A stretch of 64,000 bases of DNA from Quercus robur (taxonomy: Eukaryota; Streptophyta; Magnoliopsida; Fagales; Fagaceae): contig NC_065535.1 in NCBI RefSeq assembly GCF_932294415.1, forward strand, positions 85,643,862 to 85,707,861, written 5' to 3'. The notes under the pieces are model-generated. The model was not told the origin of the DNA, made no database searches, and saw nothing but the letters and a program-made list of their open reading frames with translations. Of this stretch, positions 11,223 to 22,219 are shown one piece after another. Positions within the stretch are counted from its first letter, which is position 1. Every line of letters starts with the position of its first letter. Position numbers and translations under genes: made by a program.

Positions 11223-11484
11223 GGGTAAAATACAGTAATTACCCCTTAAATTCAGACTAATGCTAACTCGGTTTAAGACATTTCAAATTTGATCAACTTG
11301 TTCCCTAAACACAAACAAACATTGAAAAATTTTATTTATGTTAGTTGTAATAGTTTGATTGACTTTTAAATAAGTTAACTGCAACGTCGGTTATGAGTAT
11401 ATTACATGCCGACGATGTTTAAAAACCAAATTGGTCAATTTTAAAACATACCATTTGGAATTAACCCAAACCTTTATTTTACCC
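11223..11484. mobile_element. MITE with GGGTAAAAT/ATTTTACCC ends
   Basis: GGGTAAAATACAG at the left and TTTATTTTACCC at the right are inverted termini of a 262-bp AT-rich segment without coding capacity. Confidence 0.5.
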
Positions 11485-11823
11485 AAAATAAATAAACCAA
11501 AAGTACCATTTATCTACGCTACCACATGGCAAATATTGAGCTTCTCATTATTTTGTAAATAAAATATTCTTTTTCCATTAATAAAATTCAAAAACCATTA
11601 AAAAAAGAACAAAGAAACAAAAAAAACAAAACAAAAGTTCAAAAAAAGGGAGATGTACAAGACAAGACGCGCTGTCTCAAAAGTCTTGTCTTTAATCCTA
11701 AAATAAAACAATTAAAATTTGAAAGCAAAGCAAAAGCTCCAACTCAGAGAGAGTTGGGTTGGGTGTGTGTGTTTGTGTTTTCCATTTTCCATTTTCCATT
11801 ATCATCATCGTCATCATCATCAT

Positions 11824-11843
11824 CTCTCTCTCTCTCTCTCTCT
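11824..11843 (+). promoter_or_regulatory. CT-rich 5' leader of the RING-H2 gene
   Basis: A (CT)n tract stands immediately before the start codon context TAACATGG, preceded by TCATCATCGTC repeats. Pyrimidine-rich leaders of this kind are common in plant 5' untranslated regions. No TATA box was assigned. Confidence 0.45.
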
Positions 11844-11846
11844 AAC

Positions 11847-13498
11847 ATGGGTTCCAGCAATAGTCGACTGGAGTCACGCCCTTCTCGGCCCCCACGAGTC
11901 AACGGCACCAATCGCTCTAACGTCTTCTCTCTCATCTGTGGTGGCTCCTCTTCTCGCGCTACCCATCAGGTACACCATTTTCAACCCAAAAAAGCTTTTA
12001 TCTTTTACTTAATTTTTTACCAATACCCATTTCGTTTTTGTGTTTATTTTCCATCAATTCTTGAATCTTGATATTCAAGATATGGCTTTTTTGATGATTT
12101 GAGTTTTGCTCAATCGGTGCCAAAGATCGTCCCCATTCATCATCACCATCGAGGAAACTTGTTCTTTTTAAGCTGTAAATGTAATACCCAATTTATGGTT
12201 TTTGATTGTTTTCATCATCATAGTGTGAATTTGCAATTGAAAAATTGTAGAGGCTTTTTGGGTGATTTGGTACTGACCAATTGATGCAAAAGATGGGGTT
12301 CCTTATCGGTAATGATAGGGTTTGTTTAGTTATTTTGATTATCGCCTTATATAAAGGGAAAAAAGGGTTGTTTTCTAGTTATTTATTTATTTTAATATTT
12401 GTTTCTTGTGTTTTATTATATGCATGAATGTGTTTATTGTTAGATATATGGTGTCAATTGTAATAGTTTTTAATTATGTGGTGTTGGAGTCTTAAGCATC
12501 TGGAATTTTGGTGAATTGGGTCATTCATTTGAAGTCTTAACTTACCTTCACAATACAATCATGCCATATAAACATGAAGAAAAAGGATTAGATATAGGAT
12601 TTAGGGTCTACTATATAGTTGGTTTACTAAACTGGACACTTAACTTGGCAAGTTTAAACTATAATTTCTTATTTATTTTTAATATTTTTATAATTTCAGC
12701 ATTTAGTGATGTCGTTCTATTAATTTTAGTGAATGGTGGAATGCTCTTTAGGGTTGAAACTTCTGATCTTGGACAATTAAAGTTTATTGAACTGATCTTA
12801 ATTGGAGGTTTTAGATGTGGTAATTTTCCTAAAGTGGCTGTTAAATTTGTGTGGTTCCTTCTTAAGCTTGGAAGTGGTCCATCATTGCATTGGATGTCAT
12901 ATTTATGGAATCTGCCTATGGTAAAATAATGATAGTAGTTGTTGTTCTAAAGTTCTATGGAAAAAAAAAATTTTTTGGATGATGGGAATGAAGAAATCTA
13001 ATTCTTATACAAAGTAGTATCATTTTTTTTAATGATGCTTGGTCAATATGCTTATGAAGACAATCTGTAGTTTGGCATTTTTTCTTCTTCCTCTTTGGAA
13101 GGTGATGAAGAATTTCCACTGGGTGTGTGGCCTTTGAATGGTTCTCTCTGGGGATCAGCAGTGATATGATTAACAATCATTGAGAAGAAGTTCCTAAGGG
13201 CCCTTTTGTAGATGTGCTCTAGTATGACTTTTATAAATTGAACAGAGCTGGCTATTTTTTAACATATAAGATACTTTCTTGCTTCAATTTTCCATAATCA
13301 TCGTAAGTTGGGGTCCTCTTCATCTTTAGAGTGCTCTTGGGACAGCTGAATGGTTTTGCAGTTTGGACCATCTGTGTGGGTAGAGAGCTTAAAACAGCAT
13401 TGTTAACTCAACTGTGAGGATGTAGTGAGGGTGGCACTATTTCAGTAATTCATGCAATATTGTGTTATCTGGATAAGTCTAATTTTTGGTATTTGAAA

Positions 13499-13553
<55 letters not shown>

Positions 13554-16500
13554 GTTGGTAAAACCATAAAAGCACCAGGCGCACTTAAGCACAAAGGCCT
13601 TCTAGAGCCTAGGTGCAAAGTGCAAGTGCAAGCATGTGCTTGATTGAAGGGAAGCGCACATTTAAAAAAAAAAAAAAAATTGATAATAATTATTAATGTG
13701 CAATACAATAATCAAGTGATCAAATATTCATATAAATTTAAATAAAACATTTTACTTAATTCATATAGCATTTATATAAGCCCCTCCTTTTGCAATATTA
13801 CCACAAAAATTTCAAGTCAAGTCATTTTTAATATTTGGATTTTAATATTTGGACAAGCTAGATATGAGTACTTATGTCAAGATCCTTGAATCTCTGGTTG
13901 CCATAATGTGCTATGACTGCTTACTAACATTAGTTAATAATTTAATCACTTAATAAGTATAAGTCTATAAAAATTAGTCAATATAAGTCATAAGATCAAT
14001 GGTGGACTATGGAGTGATTGTGGTCCCAAATGGGTCTTATAGAATTTGTAAAATTGGAGAGGTTGGGAGGTGTATCTGTGAATGGTAGCACACCATAACA
14101 TTGAATTTATATATCAAATCAATAGTTTATATCAATAGTGTTTAGACTTACGATCTTATGGTTACAATTTAGTTTTGGTTTTTTTTTTTGGAAAAAAAAG
14201 CGTGCTTCTTTGAATGCGTCCTCACTTTAGAGGTGAAAAGTGCTGGAGCTTTGGCATTTTGCGCTTAAGTGTGTTTTTATCAACGCTGAACCTCTCTCTC
14301 TCTCTCTCTCTCTTGGATGTGCGTATCTTGTCAGTAATTTGCTGTGTCCTTTCAGAACTATATATCCTGAAAAAAGTATCCACAGATTTTATATGAAGGG
14401 ATTCAGGCACCTTTGGATGTGAATGTAATTTAGGACCTTTAACTCTATATTATATAAGCATGACAACTTTTTTAATTGAGTTGGTGATGGTTAGAAACCA
14501 ATGGCCATATTATATAAGTGGGTGAATTGTTTGCTGCTGTTTTGCAATGGACATAGACTTATTATGTTTAGCTTCCTGATTGAAACACATCAATATTTAG
14601 ATTTAAAAGATCCTGAAGGAAAGAGATCCTGAAAAGTACACAGCTTTTATACTGAGGCTTTTAGGCACCTTTGCATGTGAACGTAATTTGGGACCTCTGA
14701 CTCTATTTTAAACACAACAACTATTGTAATTGAGGTGATGCTGGTTAAAATCCGATGGCCATTTCATATTAGAGGGTGAATGGTTTGGTGTTGCACCAAT
14801 ATTTTAGATTTAAAAGAACCTGAAGAAAAGAGAAAGCAAACTGGTAACAGAGCCTTCTAGTTGTCCAAGCATTAATGTGATAATCCATTAATCCCTGAGT
14901 CTCTATCTAAGCAACAATATCAAGTGATCATGAATTATTTCAAAATTTAGAATATTCTATATATGTTGTCTTGAATATTCAACCATTCATATTGTTCAAT
15001 TTTCTTGTGACGTGAGTTTTGCACTTAAAAAAATTTATTAAATGATGAAACAACTAATTGGAAGATGTTCTTCTACTGCAGTTGGAAGATCGTCCAGTTG
15101 AATTTCTGGTGGATTCTGCAGAACATTCTAATCAACTCATCAATGAAGTTCAGAACATCACAGAGGAAACCACTCTAAGTACTGGTACTGGAAGGTTCTC
15201 ATGCTCAAATACTGAAATTGGTGCCTCATCTGAAAGCAGTATTTTGGCTAGTGAGGATACTTCAGTTGAACATGGTTCAGTATACATTGAAACTAATAAT
15301 CGAGGGAAGTGCTTTTCTGAAAGTAAGGAGCTAGTTCCTCCTCATCAGGTAAGTGCTGGTCATGGTCATGATGAGTCTTATAGGGATAGTGGTACTACAG
15401 CTAGTACTTCGTTAAAAGAACAACAATCTTCAGACCCAGTCTCTGTTAATGTTTCCACTAACAAGGATGCAGTCAATGGTATTGATGATTCAGTGGACAG
15501 GAGAGTACCTCAGATATGTCCCAAGGTTCATCCTAGCAGCTCATCTTCTCAAGAGATAGGAGATTCAAGTTCCCGTAGAGTGTCTGTTGAGAATCACATT
15601 GGTGAAGTAACTGCATCTGATTCTGATTCTGTTCCTCATGAGTCCAATTTACCAGCAACATTTCGGTCGTTGGGAGATGGATCTCTTCCGGAGGCAATAC
15701 CTTCAGGTTTAGGATTCCTTGTTTCCAATAGGGACCGGAGCTGGGCAGATGGAAGTGTACTTCAGGTTGATGTGGTTACTATCTCTTCCAACATTATTTC
15801 AAGTAGCAATGCCGATGAAGGTAATCGGGAGGTCAGAAGGAACAGTAGAAGACTGTTTTGGGATGCTTTTTCAAGACGCAGTTCTAGAAGGAACAGTGAT
15901 TCTCCCACCATTCTTTTGTCAACAGATGATACTGATGATTTAGGATCTCATGATAGATGGCTCCTTGATTTGAGTGGTGACTTTTTTGATGATGGTGTTG
16001 GAAGTGATCGTGGATATCTGGGCAGTAGAATTCACAGATTGAATGAACAACGACGGCATTCAAGATCTGAGGTGATTCTTGGAACTCTTTATTATATTCT
16101 CTCTATGGCTTCATTCTTTTGGAATTGTTTGAGCTTATGGTCAGTGTGGTGTAGTATTTTGAAACTATTCATTTCCATTATATTCTCATAAGTACACTTT
16201 TTACCTACACCTGATAATGTTTGTTGAAGTTTCTCATTATTATTATACATTCTCAATGTAGTTATTGAAACGGGCATATGTTGCTAGCTATATTTTGTGT
16301 ACTGTCTAATCTTACTTCATGCTCCTTGGTAATTTTTATCAACTGCTCCTGCATAGCTCTTTGCAAATCAGGGAAAGACTGTAGTAGTTGTTGTAATGGG
16401 GCAGCTAAAGTGATATATGGTACTTTTAAATTTTACTTTTTTCTCATGAACTGCTTCTGCATAACTCTTTGCAGATCTGGGAAAGACTTCGTGGAAGCCT

Positions 16501-19019
16501 TGATGACAATGGCAGGCGAAATACCACTTGTCCATCAGGTCTTCACCAAGATGGTAGATGCTCATGTGAGTCACTCTCGATGAATGAAGAATCTAGTACT
16601 CGTGCAAGTATATCACGCATAGTCATGCTTGCTGAAGCTTTATTTGAGGTGATTTTCTTTTCTGAACTAGCTGATTGCCTGTAAAGGGACACTTTTTTTA
16701 TTTGTTGTGTGGGGGTGGGGGGGGTTACTTTGCACCAGAAACTGAGGTGTAAGTGTAAGACCAAAATTTTTTACACTTCCCAATATGCCACCAGACCCTT
16801 TTTTAACGATTAACACTTAACACTTTATCAAGGTTTCTGCGGCCATAATTTTGGAGAAGATGGGTTGGGGTGTGTGGGCGTCTTTTGAAATATATTCCAT
16901 CATATAAACTTAAGAATGTTTGGGGTTCTATAGGAATATTTCACTTTGTTTCAGGTAGCATTTGAAAACATAAATAGGTTAACTTTTGTTTCAAATTTGG
17001 ATTTTGGTTTGTTCAAAAATGCTCCTGTTTCTGGTTGTGTTTGGTTCGATGTAAAATGTTTTCCAAGTGTAAAATATTTTCAGGTGAAAATATTTTTCAG
17101 AAAAGAAAATATTTTCAGGTGTTTGGTGGCATTTTAAAAAATACTTTGAAAAATATTTTTTAGTGTTTGGTTGTGTTCTTGAAAATACTATAGAAAACAC
17201 ATTTTCTACTTGTTGCTCACATTTTCTCAGCTTCCAAACAAATATATAATATCATTTCTCAATAGATAAACACAAAAGAAACAAAACTCAACAAAAAAAT
17301 TCATCAAATCCGGTCAAATTGAGAGAAGAAGGAAGAGAGAGAGAGTGCGACTGGGTTCGATCTAGAGGCGGCGGAGGCAAGATTGCGTGGCGGAGGCGAC
17401 TGGGTCACAGTGGTTTGCTTGACATGGGTAGAGAGAAAAAGGGTAGATCGGTGACATGGGTGGCAGAGGGAGGAAGAGAGAAACAGGGCAGATCGGCGGT
17501 GGAGTTGATCTTTGCTTGATCGGCGGTGAGAGGCATGGCCCAGACGGCGGTGGAGTTGATCTCAAGTTTAGGTGACAGGCCTCTCTCTCTAACAGTGGGT
17601 GGCTCTCTCTCACTCTCTCTCTCTCTCGGTTCGGGTTTTTTTTTTTTTTTTTTGTTTGTTTGTTTGTTTGTTTTATTTTTGTTGGAAATGGTTTGAAGGT
17701 AAAGTAGATCTGTAATCTATTTTGAACTTCAGCCAAGCTCATTTTATAGTCAACGGAAATGATTTTCCATTTGACCAAATTTTTCATGCGCAACCAAACA
17801 CACGGCAGGGTGTAGATTGTTTTCCCAAATCCATTTTCAGCTGAAAAAAACGCAGCGTCTGTGATTTAGTATGTTAAATCAGCATTATTTGGGGACATTG
17901 GGAGATCCACCAAGTTAAAGATGAGGCCTAGGTTTGCTTCTTTGGTGGTTCAACAGTTCACTATCCTTCAACGCTAAATCTTCCCTATGATATTAAGTTT
18001 TCTTCTAGGTTTTTTAATTTGGTATTGTTGTCATTCTATTTTTTGTTCTGTTTTGAGTGTTTGTGTCCCTGTGCTAATCATGAATCGCATCTATTTGATT
18101 GCATATTAACTTGTTTACTGATCCCTTAGTTGTAAGAGATGGGATAGTTGTGAGATTTGGGTCCTCAGAGAATGTGAAATTCTTGCTCATGGCTACTTGG
18201 ATAAAATTCTCCGTTTATCAATGATACTTGAACCAAACAGTGTCTCCTTCCCCCATAAATAAGCAGTGTGGTGTAAGGCCACAGTCGGATCCTGTGTTGG
18301 TTCTTGAGTTGTATTTTCCTATCCAAAATATTCTTATTTATTCTTTCAACTGTTGAAGTATCGGATCACAATAACATCTGTGGAATTCCACTGATTATAT
18401 TGGTAACTTAATTTTGTTGTAATGTGTGATTTGCAGGTTTTGGATGAAATTCACCGTCAGCCTGTGTCACTTTCCCTATCTATGGTTTCACTTCCAGCCC
18501 CTGAATCAGTTGTTAACTCTTTTCCTCTCAAGAGTCACAAAAAGGTTGAGACAGCTGAGGGCAGTGAAGCAGAACAGTATGATTCTTGTCATATCACTGT
18601 CATTTATGATTATATATATATGTGTGTGTGTGTGTGTTTATTTATTAGTGAACTATCATGTGCATTGAGCATGCTTGTGTATGTGTTGGTAATGAGTTAT
18701 ATTTTGATAGGTGTTACATTTGCCTGGCTGAGTATGAGGAAGGGGACAAAATCCGAGTTCTTCCTTGTCACCATGAGTATCATATGTCATGTGTTGATAA
18801 GTGGCTTAAAGAGATACACGGGTATGTCATTGCCACTCTGTACTTCTTCCTTTATTGTCTTTTTTCTCTCCTATTCATATTATAATCCTTTTTTCCCCTG
18901 ATGCATCTCTCTTTCTTTCTCCATTGGTGTTTTACAGAGTATGTCCACTTTGTAGAGGAGATGTTCGTGAGGGTTTGACTGAATCTTCTGTTTCTAACTC
19001 AGAAATCCCTTCCCTTTGA
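11847..19019 (+). CDS. RING-H2 E3 ubiquitin ligase-like protein, six exons
   Basis: Exons 11847-11969, 15082-16071, 16475-16648, 18437-18576, 18711-18821 and 18938-19019 all have GT-AG borders and join in frame into 539 residues. The start MGSSNSR fits an N-myristoylation site, with a Cys at position 31, suggesting membrane attachment. Residues 42-430 are Ser-rich and low in conserved structure. The RING-H2 finger is at the C-terminus: C477, C480, C495, H497, H500, C503, C515 and C518 supply the eight zinc ligands, so E2 binding and ubiquitin transfer are the likely role. Substrates are unknown. Intron 1 is 3.1 kb and holds an inverted-repeat element and a tandem duplication; intron 3 holds a MITE of about 0.8 kb. 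A strong internal donor (CAG|GTAAGT at 15349) may allow alternative splicing of exon 2. Family assignment is firm; the exact orthologue is not named. Confidence 0.88.
13503..14313. mobile_element. inverted-repeat element in intron 1
   Basis: A long (CT)n at 13503-13549 followed by GGCGCACTTAAGCACAAAGG has a diverged inverted partner at about 14196-14313 (TTTTGCGCTTAAGTGTG then (CT)n). The two arms of about 110 bp enclose AT-rich DNA without a gene. It looks like an old non-autonomous DNA element whose ends gained microsatellites. Confidence 0.45.
14375..14795 (+). repeat. tandem duplication in intron 1
   Basis: Two diverged copies start near 14375 and 14638. Both contain AGGCACCTTTG(G/C)ATGTGAA, GTAAT, AATTGAG and ATGGCCAT in the same order, with a spacing of about 260 bp. 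They lie inside intron 1 of the RING-H2 gene. Confidence 0.6.
15349..15354 (+). other. strong cryptic or alternative 5' splice site in exon 2
   Basis: CAG|GTAAGTGC is a near-perfect plant donor in the middle of exon 2. The frame stays open through it. Using it with a downstream acceptor would remove much of the Ser-rich region. Confidence 0.4.
17033..17857. mobile_element. large Harbinger-like non-autonomous element (copy 1)
   Basis: Starts GGTTGTGTTTGGTTCGATG and ends near CAACCAAACACACGG...ACGCAGC. The order is AAAATATTTTC-rich ends, a GA-rich stretch, a GC-rich GGCGGCGGAGGC core, (CT)n, then TTTCCATTTGACC. The same order is seen in the better-preserved copy at 57217-58168. It sits in intron 3 of the RING-H2 gene. 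No transposase is encoded. Confidence 0.55.
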
Positions 19020-19248
19020 TAGAATTGTACATACTGATGTAAATAGTGATAACCTCTCACACTGTCACGCATAAAATGTGTATTCAGTCTTTATATGTTG
19101 AACTGTATCACAATTTAATGTTACTTTTTCCTATTTCGTAGCTTCTGTTCCTCATGATCTGGTTTGTGCAACTTTTCATACCAGTTTAGAAATTGAGATT
19201 TTGCTGCTCGGCCCTTTAGCTTCTTCATTGTTATACCTTCTATTAAAT

Positions 19249-19302
19249 GTTTATAAATATATTCAGCAAAAAAAAAAAAAAAAAAAAAAAGTTTATAAAT
19301 AT
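19249..19302. mobile_element. poly(A)-only retro-insertion
   Basis: An exact 12-bp direct repeat, GTTTATAAATAT (19249-19260 and 19291-19302), flanks only ATTCAGC plus 23 A residues. This is the structure expected of a retrotransposed, almost completely 5'-truncated element. Confidence 0.6.
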
Positions 19303-20290
19303 GATTAATCTAACCTTCCCAGGCCCGTGCATGATGTTGACTCAGCTGCAAGGTTCTTGCATGTATTGCCATGGTTTTTAGTAATGTCATGTTGTAGTTT
19401 CCTACTTGAATGTCCAGAAATGATCACTGTAATGGAAGATGCACCTTTACATATTTTTGAATGGGACTTGGGAGGGAGAGGACAGGAGAGTGAATTTGAA
19501 TTAAAAAAGAAATGTTTCTTGGGGATGCTATTTACAGAATTATTACTGGATTGTGAATACGACCTCTCAGAGCAGGTTGTGATCTTTAAATAAGGGAGAC
19601 TTTCTAAAGGATATTTTAAACAGAGTATGTCAAGGTGGACCGGTGATATGCTGTGAAAGCATATGGAACAAATTGAATTTTTTGCCGTATGGGTTTTCAG
19701 CTGCGAAGGCAAAGGTCGTTTTTCTTGAACTAATTGGTGGTTAGCCTCATATTGGGTGAAAAAACGGCTGTTCTTACCGTTGTTTTGGAGGAGGCTTTTG
19801 GTGGAGGTTCTAAGGGTGGAGTAGAAAAGAACTAGGAGAGAGAGAGAGAGAGAGTGAGTCTAACTCAATATTTTGAGTGTTAGGAAAGCTAAGATATGAT
19901 AAGACTAACTCTACTTCACTAGAACTCAAGAGAAGAGAAGAGATGGTGTTTTTGTGTGTTTTGGAATGGAGGAGAGGTGGAGTTTATATAGTAGTAGTGG
20001 AAAAAATATGAATGAAATGACATTTAATGAGGGTTGACAAAGGATCAAAGAGAATCATGAACCTAAACCTTATTTCAGTATTTAGAAAAAACTGGTGCAT
20101 TAAATTTGGAGGTTGGTGGGAGTGATGAGCAATTCAAATGTCTAAAACCTCAATTTTTTCTGTAGCTCCTGTAACAGTTTTTAGAGCTAACTTCGAAAAA
20201 TCATATCATTTCCAATTTTGATTGGAATTGTCTTATTCTTGTGTTCAAATTGAAGCTCCAGATGTCTAGTTTATGGAAAAATTAACTTCA
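19303..20290. other. intergenic downstream of RING-H2 gene
   Basis: No gene recognised. A (GA)n tract lies at about 19839-19854. Short open frames on either strand lack family resemblance. Confidence 0.45.
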
Positions 20291-21341
20291 CTCACAAATA
20301 GGGGTGTCAATTCGGGTTAGCGTGTCGGGTTCGTGTCGTGTCAAGGTAGGGGTATTCGGCTAAATGGCTCAACCCTAACCCGACCCATTTAATAATCGTG
20401 TCATGATCCTTCAACCCTAACCCGACCTGTTAATAAAGCGGGTTAACCTGACACAATACATTTGACACGCTTAATAAACGAGTCGTGTTGGGTTAACACG
20501 AATGTAACACAACCCATTTCAACCTACATAATATTAAATATAACATCCATCTAGAAATAATTTTTTTTACATCCCAAAAAGCAGTGCATACACTTCTAGT
20601 CTTCAACTCACATTCAAAATAATATAGTTCAATAAAAATATAACATTCATCTAGAAAATAAGTTCTTTACATTCCAAAAGAAGTGCATACATTTCAACAC
20701 AAATTCAAAATAACTAAGTTTAACAAAAATAAAATAACATAGTTCAAAAAAAATATATAATATCCTTGAAACTCGTCAAATGTTAAGTATCAATATTGAA
20801 AGAATTTGAGTAAACAGTAGACTAATCCTGACTATGACCACGATTATCATCCATAGATTCTTTGTTGATGTCCAAATTCATAACATCTTCCACAAGCTCA
20901 TCCAATTTTATTTGTGCAAGTTCTATGCCAAAAAAAGAAAAAGAAAAAAAAAGTATTAGTAGTTCTAGGGTCTGTAAAGTTTCAATTTCCAATTATATAC
21001 CTTATAAATTTTTGTAATTACTCATATTTATTTTTAAATTTAAAATATATGTTGGATATAAAAGGTATTTGACAAATTTAAATAAAATAAATATTTATTT
21101 GTTAAATGAGTTAGTCGGGTTATGTTAAGTGGGTCATTTCGGGTTGACACAAATAAATTGACGTATCAAACGTGTCTATTGCGGGTTGACCCGCTTATGA
21201 CATGTTTCTTATCGTGTTGCTTTCGAGTCGACCCGTTTATGACCTAAACCCATTAAGGTCCAACCCTAACCCGAAAAAACCCGTGTCGGGTTCGTGTCGT
21301 GTTCGCGGGTTGGGTCGAACATTGACAACCCTACTCACAAA
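20291..21341. mobile_element. complete non-autonomous hAT element with 8-bp duplication
   Basis: TAGGGGTGTCAAT at 20299 and ATTGACAACCCTA ending at 21333 are inverted termini, flanked by perfect copies of CTCACAAA (20291-20298 and 21334-21341). The 8-bp duplication and TAGGG-type ends identify the hAT superfamily. The 1,035-bp interior has GGGTTCGTGTCGTGT motifs in opposite orientations near each end and AT-rich middle DNA without a transposase, so it depends on an autonomous relative. Confidence 0.85.
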
Positions 21342-22219
21342 TTTAAAATATTCTGAAAGATATTAATGAAATGGTGAGCAGAAGTCATTTGTTGGAAAAT
21401 AATTTCAGCATAATTAACATTAATAAACCAAAAATTAATTTCCAATTAACATTAATAGTCTCCAATTACTTTCATTTCAAATTTAATTAGTCCCAAATTT
21501 ATCCCGATTAAAAAAGATAATTACACAAATTATTCATTGAATAATCAATGTTTGATTATCTAATTAATTGAGTGTGTGCAACCTTATCATAAGCTGTAGT
21601 CCCAGCCAATCAAATTATGACATGTCCTTAATTTCAAAGTGATTATAATTATATCCATTTGGAATCAATTATTCATAATCATATATAGTTAGACTCAATT
21701 TGCGATAGTACATTTTGGCCATTAAAACTTGAGTTGATGATAACTTTCGATCTGATAGTTCGATTAAGGATTATGACTAGTCAATTTGATCGTTACAACA
21801 TCAACATCATTTTGATGAAACAAAATTAAGGATCTAATTGTCAAAATTAAGATGACTATTTCCAAGGTGAAATTACTGTTTTACCCTTTATGTGACGTTA
21901 AATGCAGGTTGCAAAATGGAGTGTCAACAAGAAGAAACCATAAATGTGGATTTGATCGTTAGGAGTTAAGAATTATTTAATTTTTATTGATTATACACAC
22001 ACACACACTTGTGAATAATTTGTTAAATATAAAAAAATAGTATATGTTAAATCATGTTATAAACATTAAAAAAAAACCATTATAAACATATTTTATGTGT
22101 TTATATATGTTTTATTTATTTAATTTCTTTGTGTATATTTTGCTTCCCCACCCCCCCCCCCCCCCCAAAAAAAAAGAAGAAATTTTGTAGTTTCGTCATT
22201 TGCTCAAAGGCGTGCCATG
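21342..22219. other. intergenic, no gene seen
   Basis: AT-rich. It holds an AC microsatellite near 21990 and a C-tract running straight into an A-tract at about 22150-22175. Confidence 0.45.

Noticed and set aside
12516..12929. 137-codon open frame
   Set aside because: It lies in intron 1 of the RING-H2 gene, has no family motif, and is hydrophobic by AT-rich composition.
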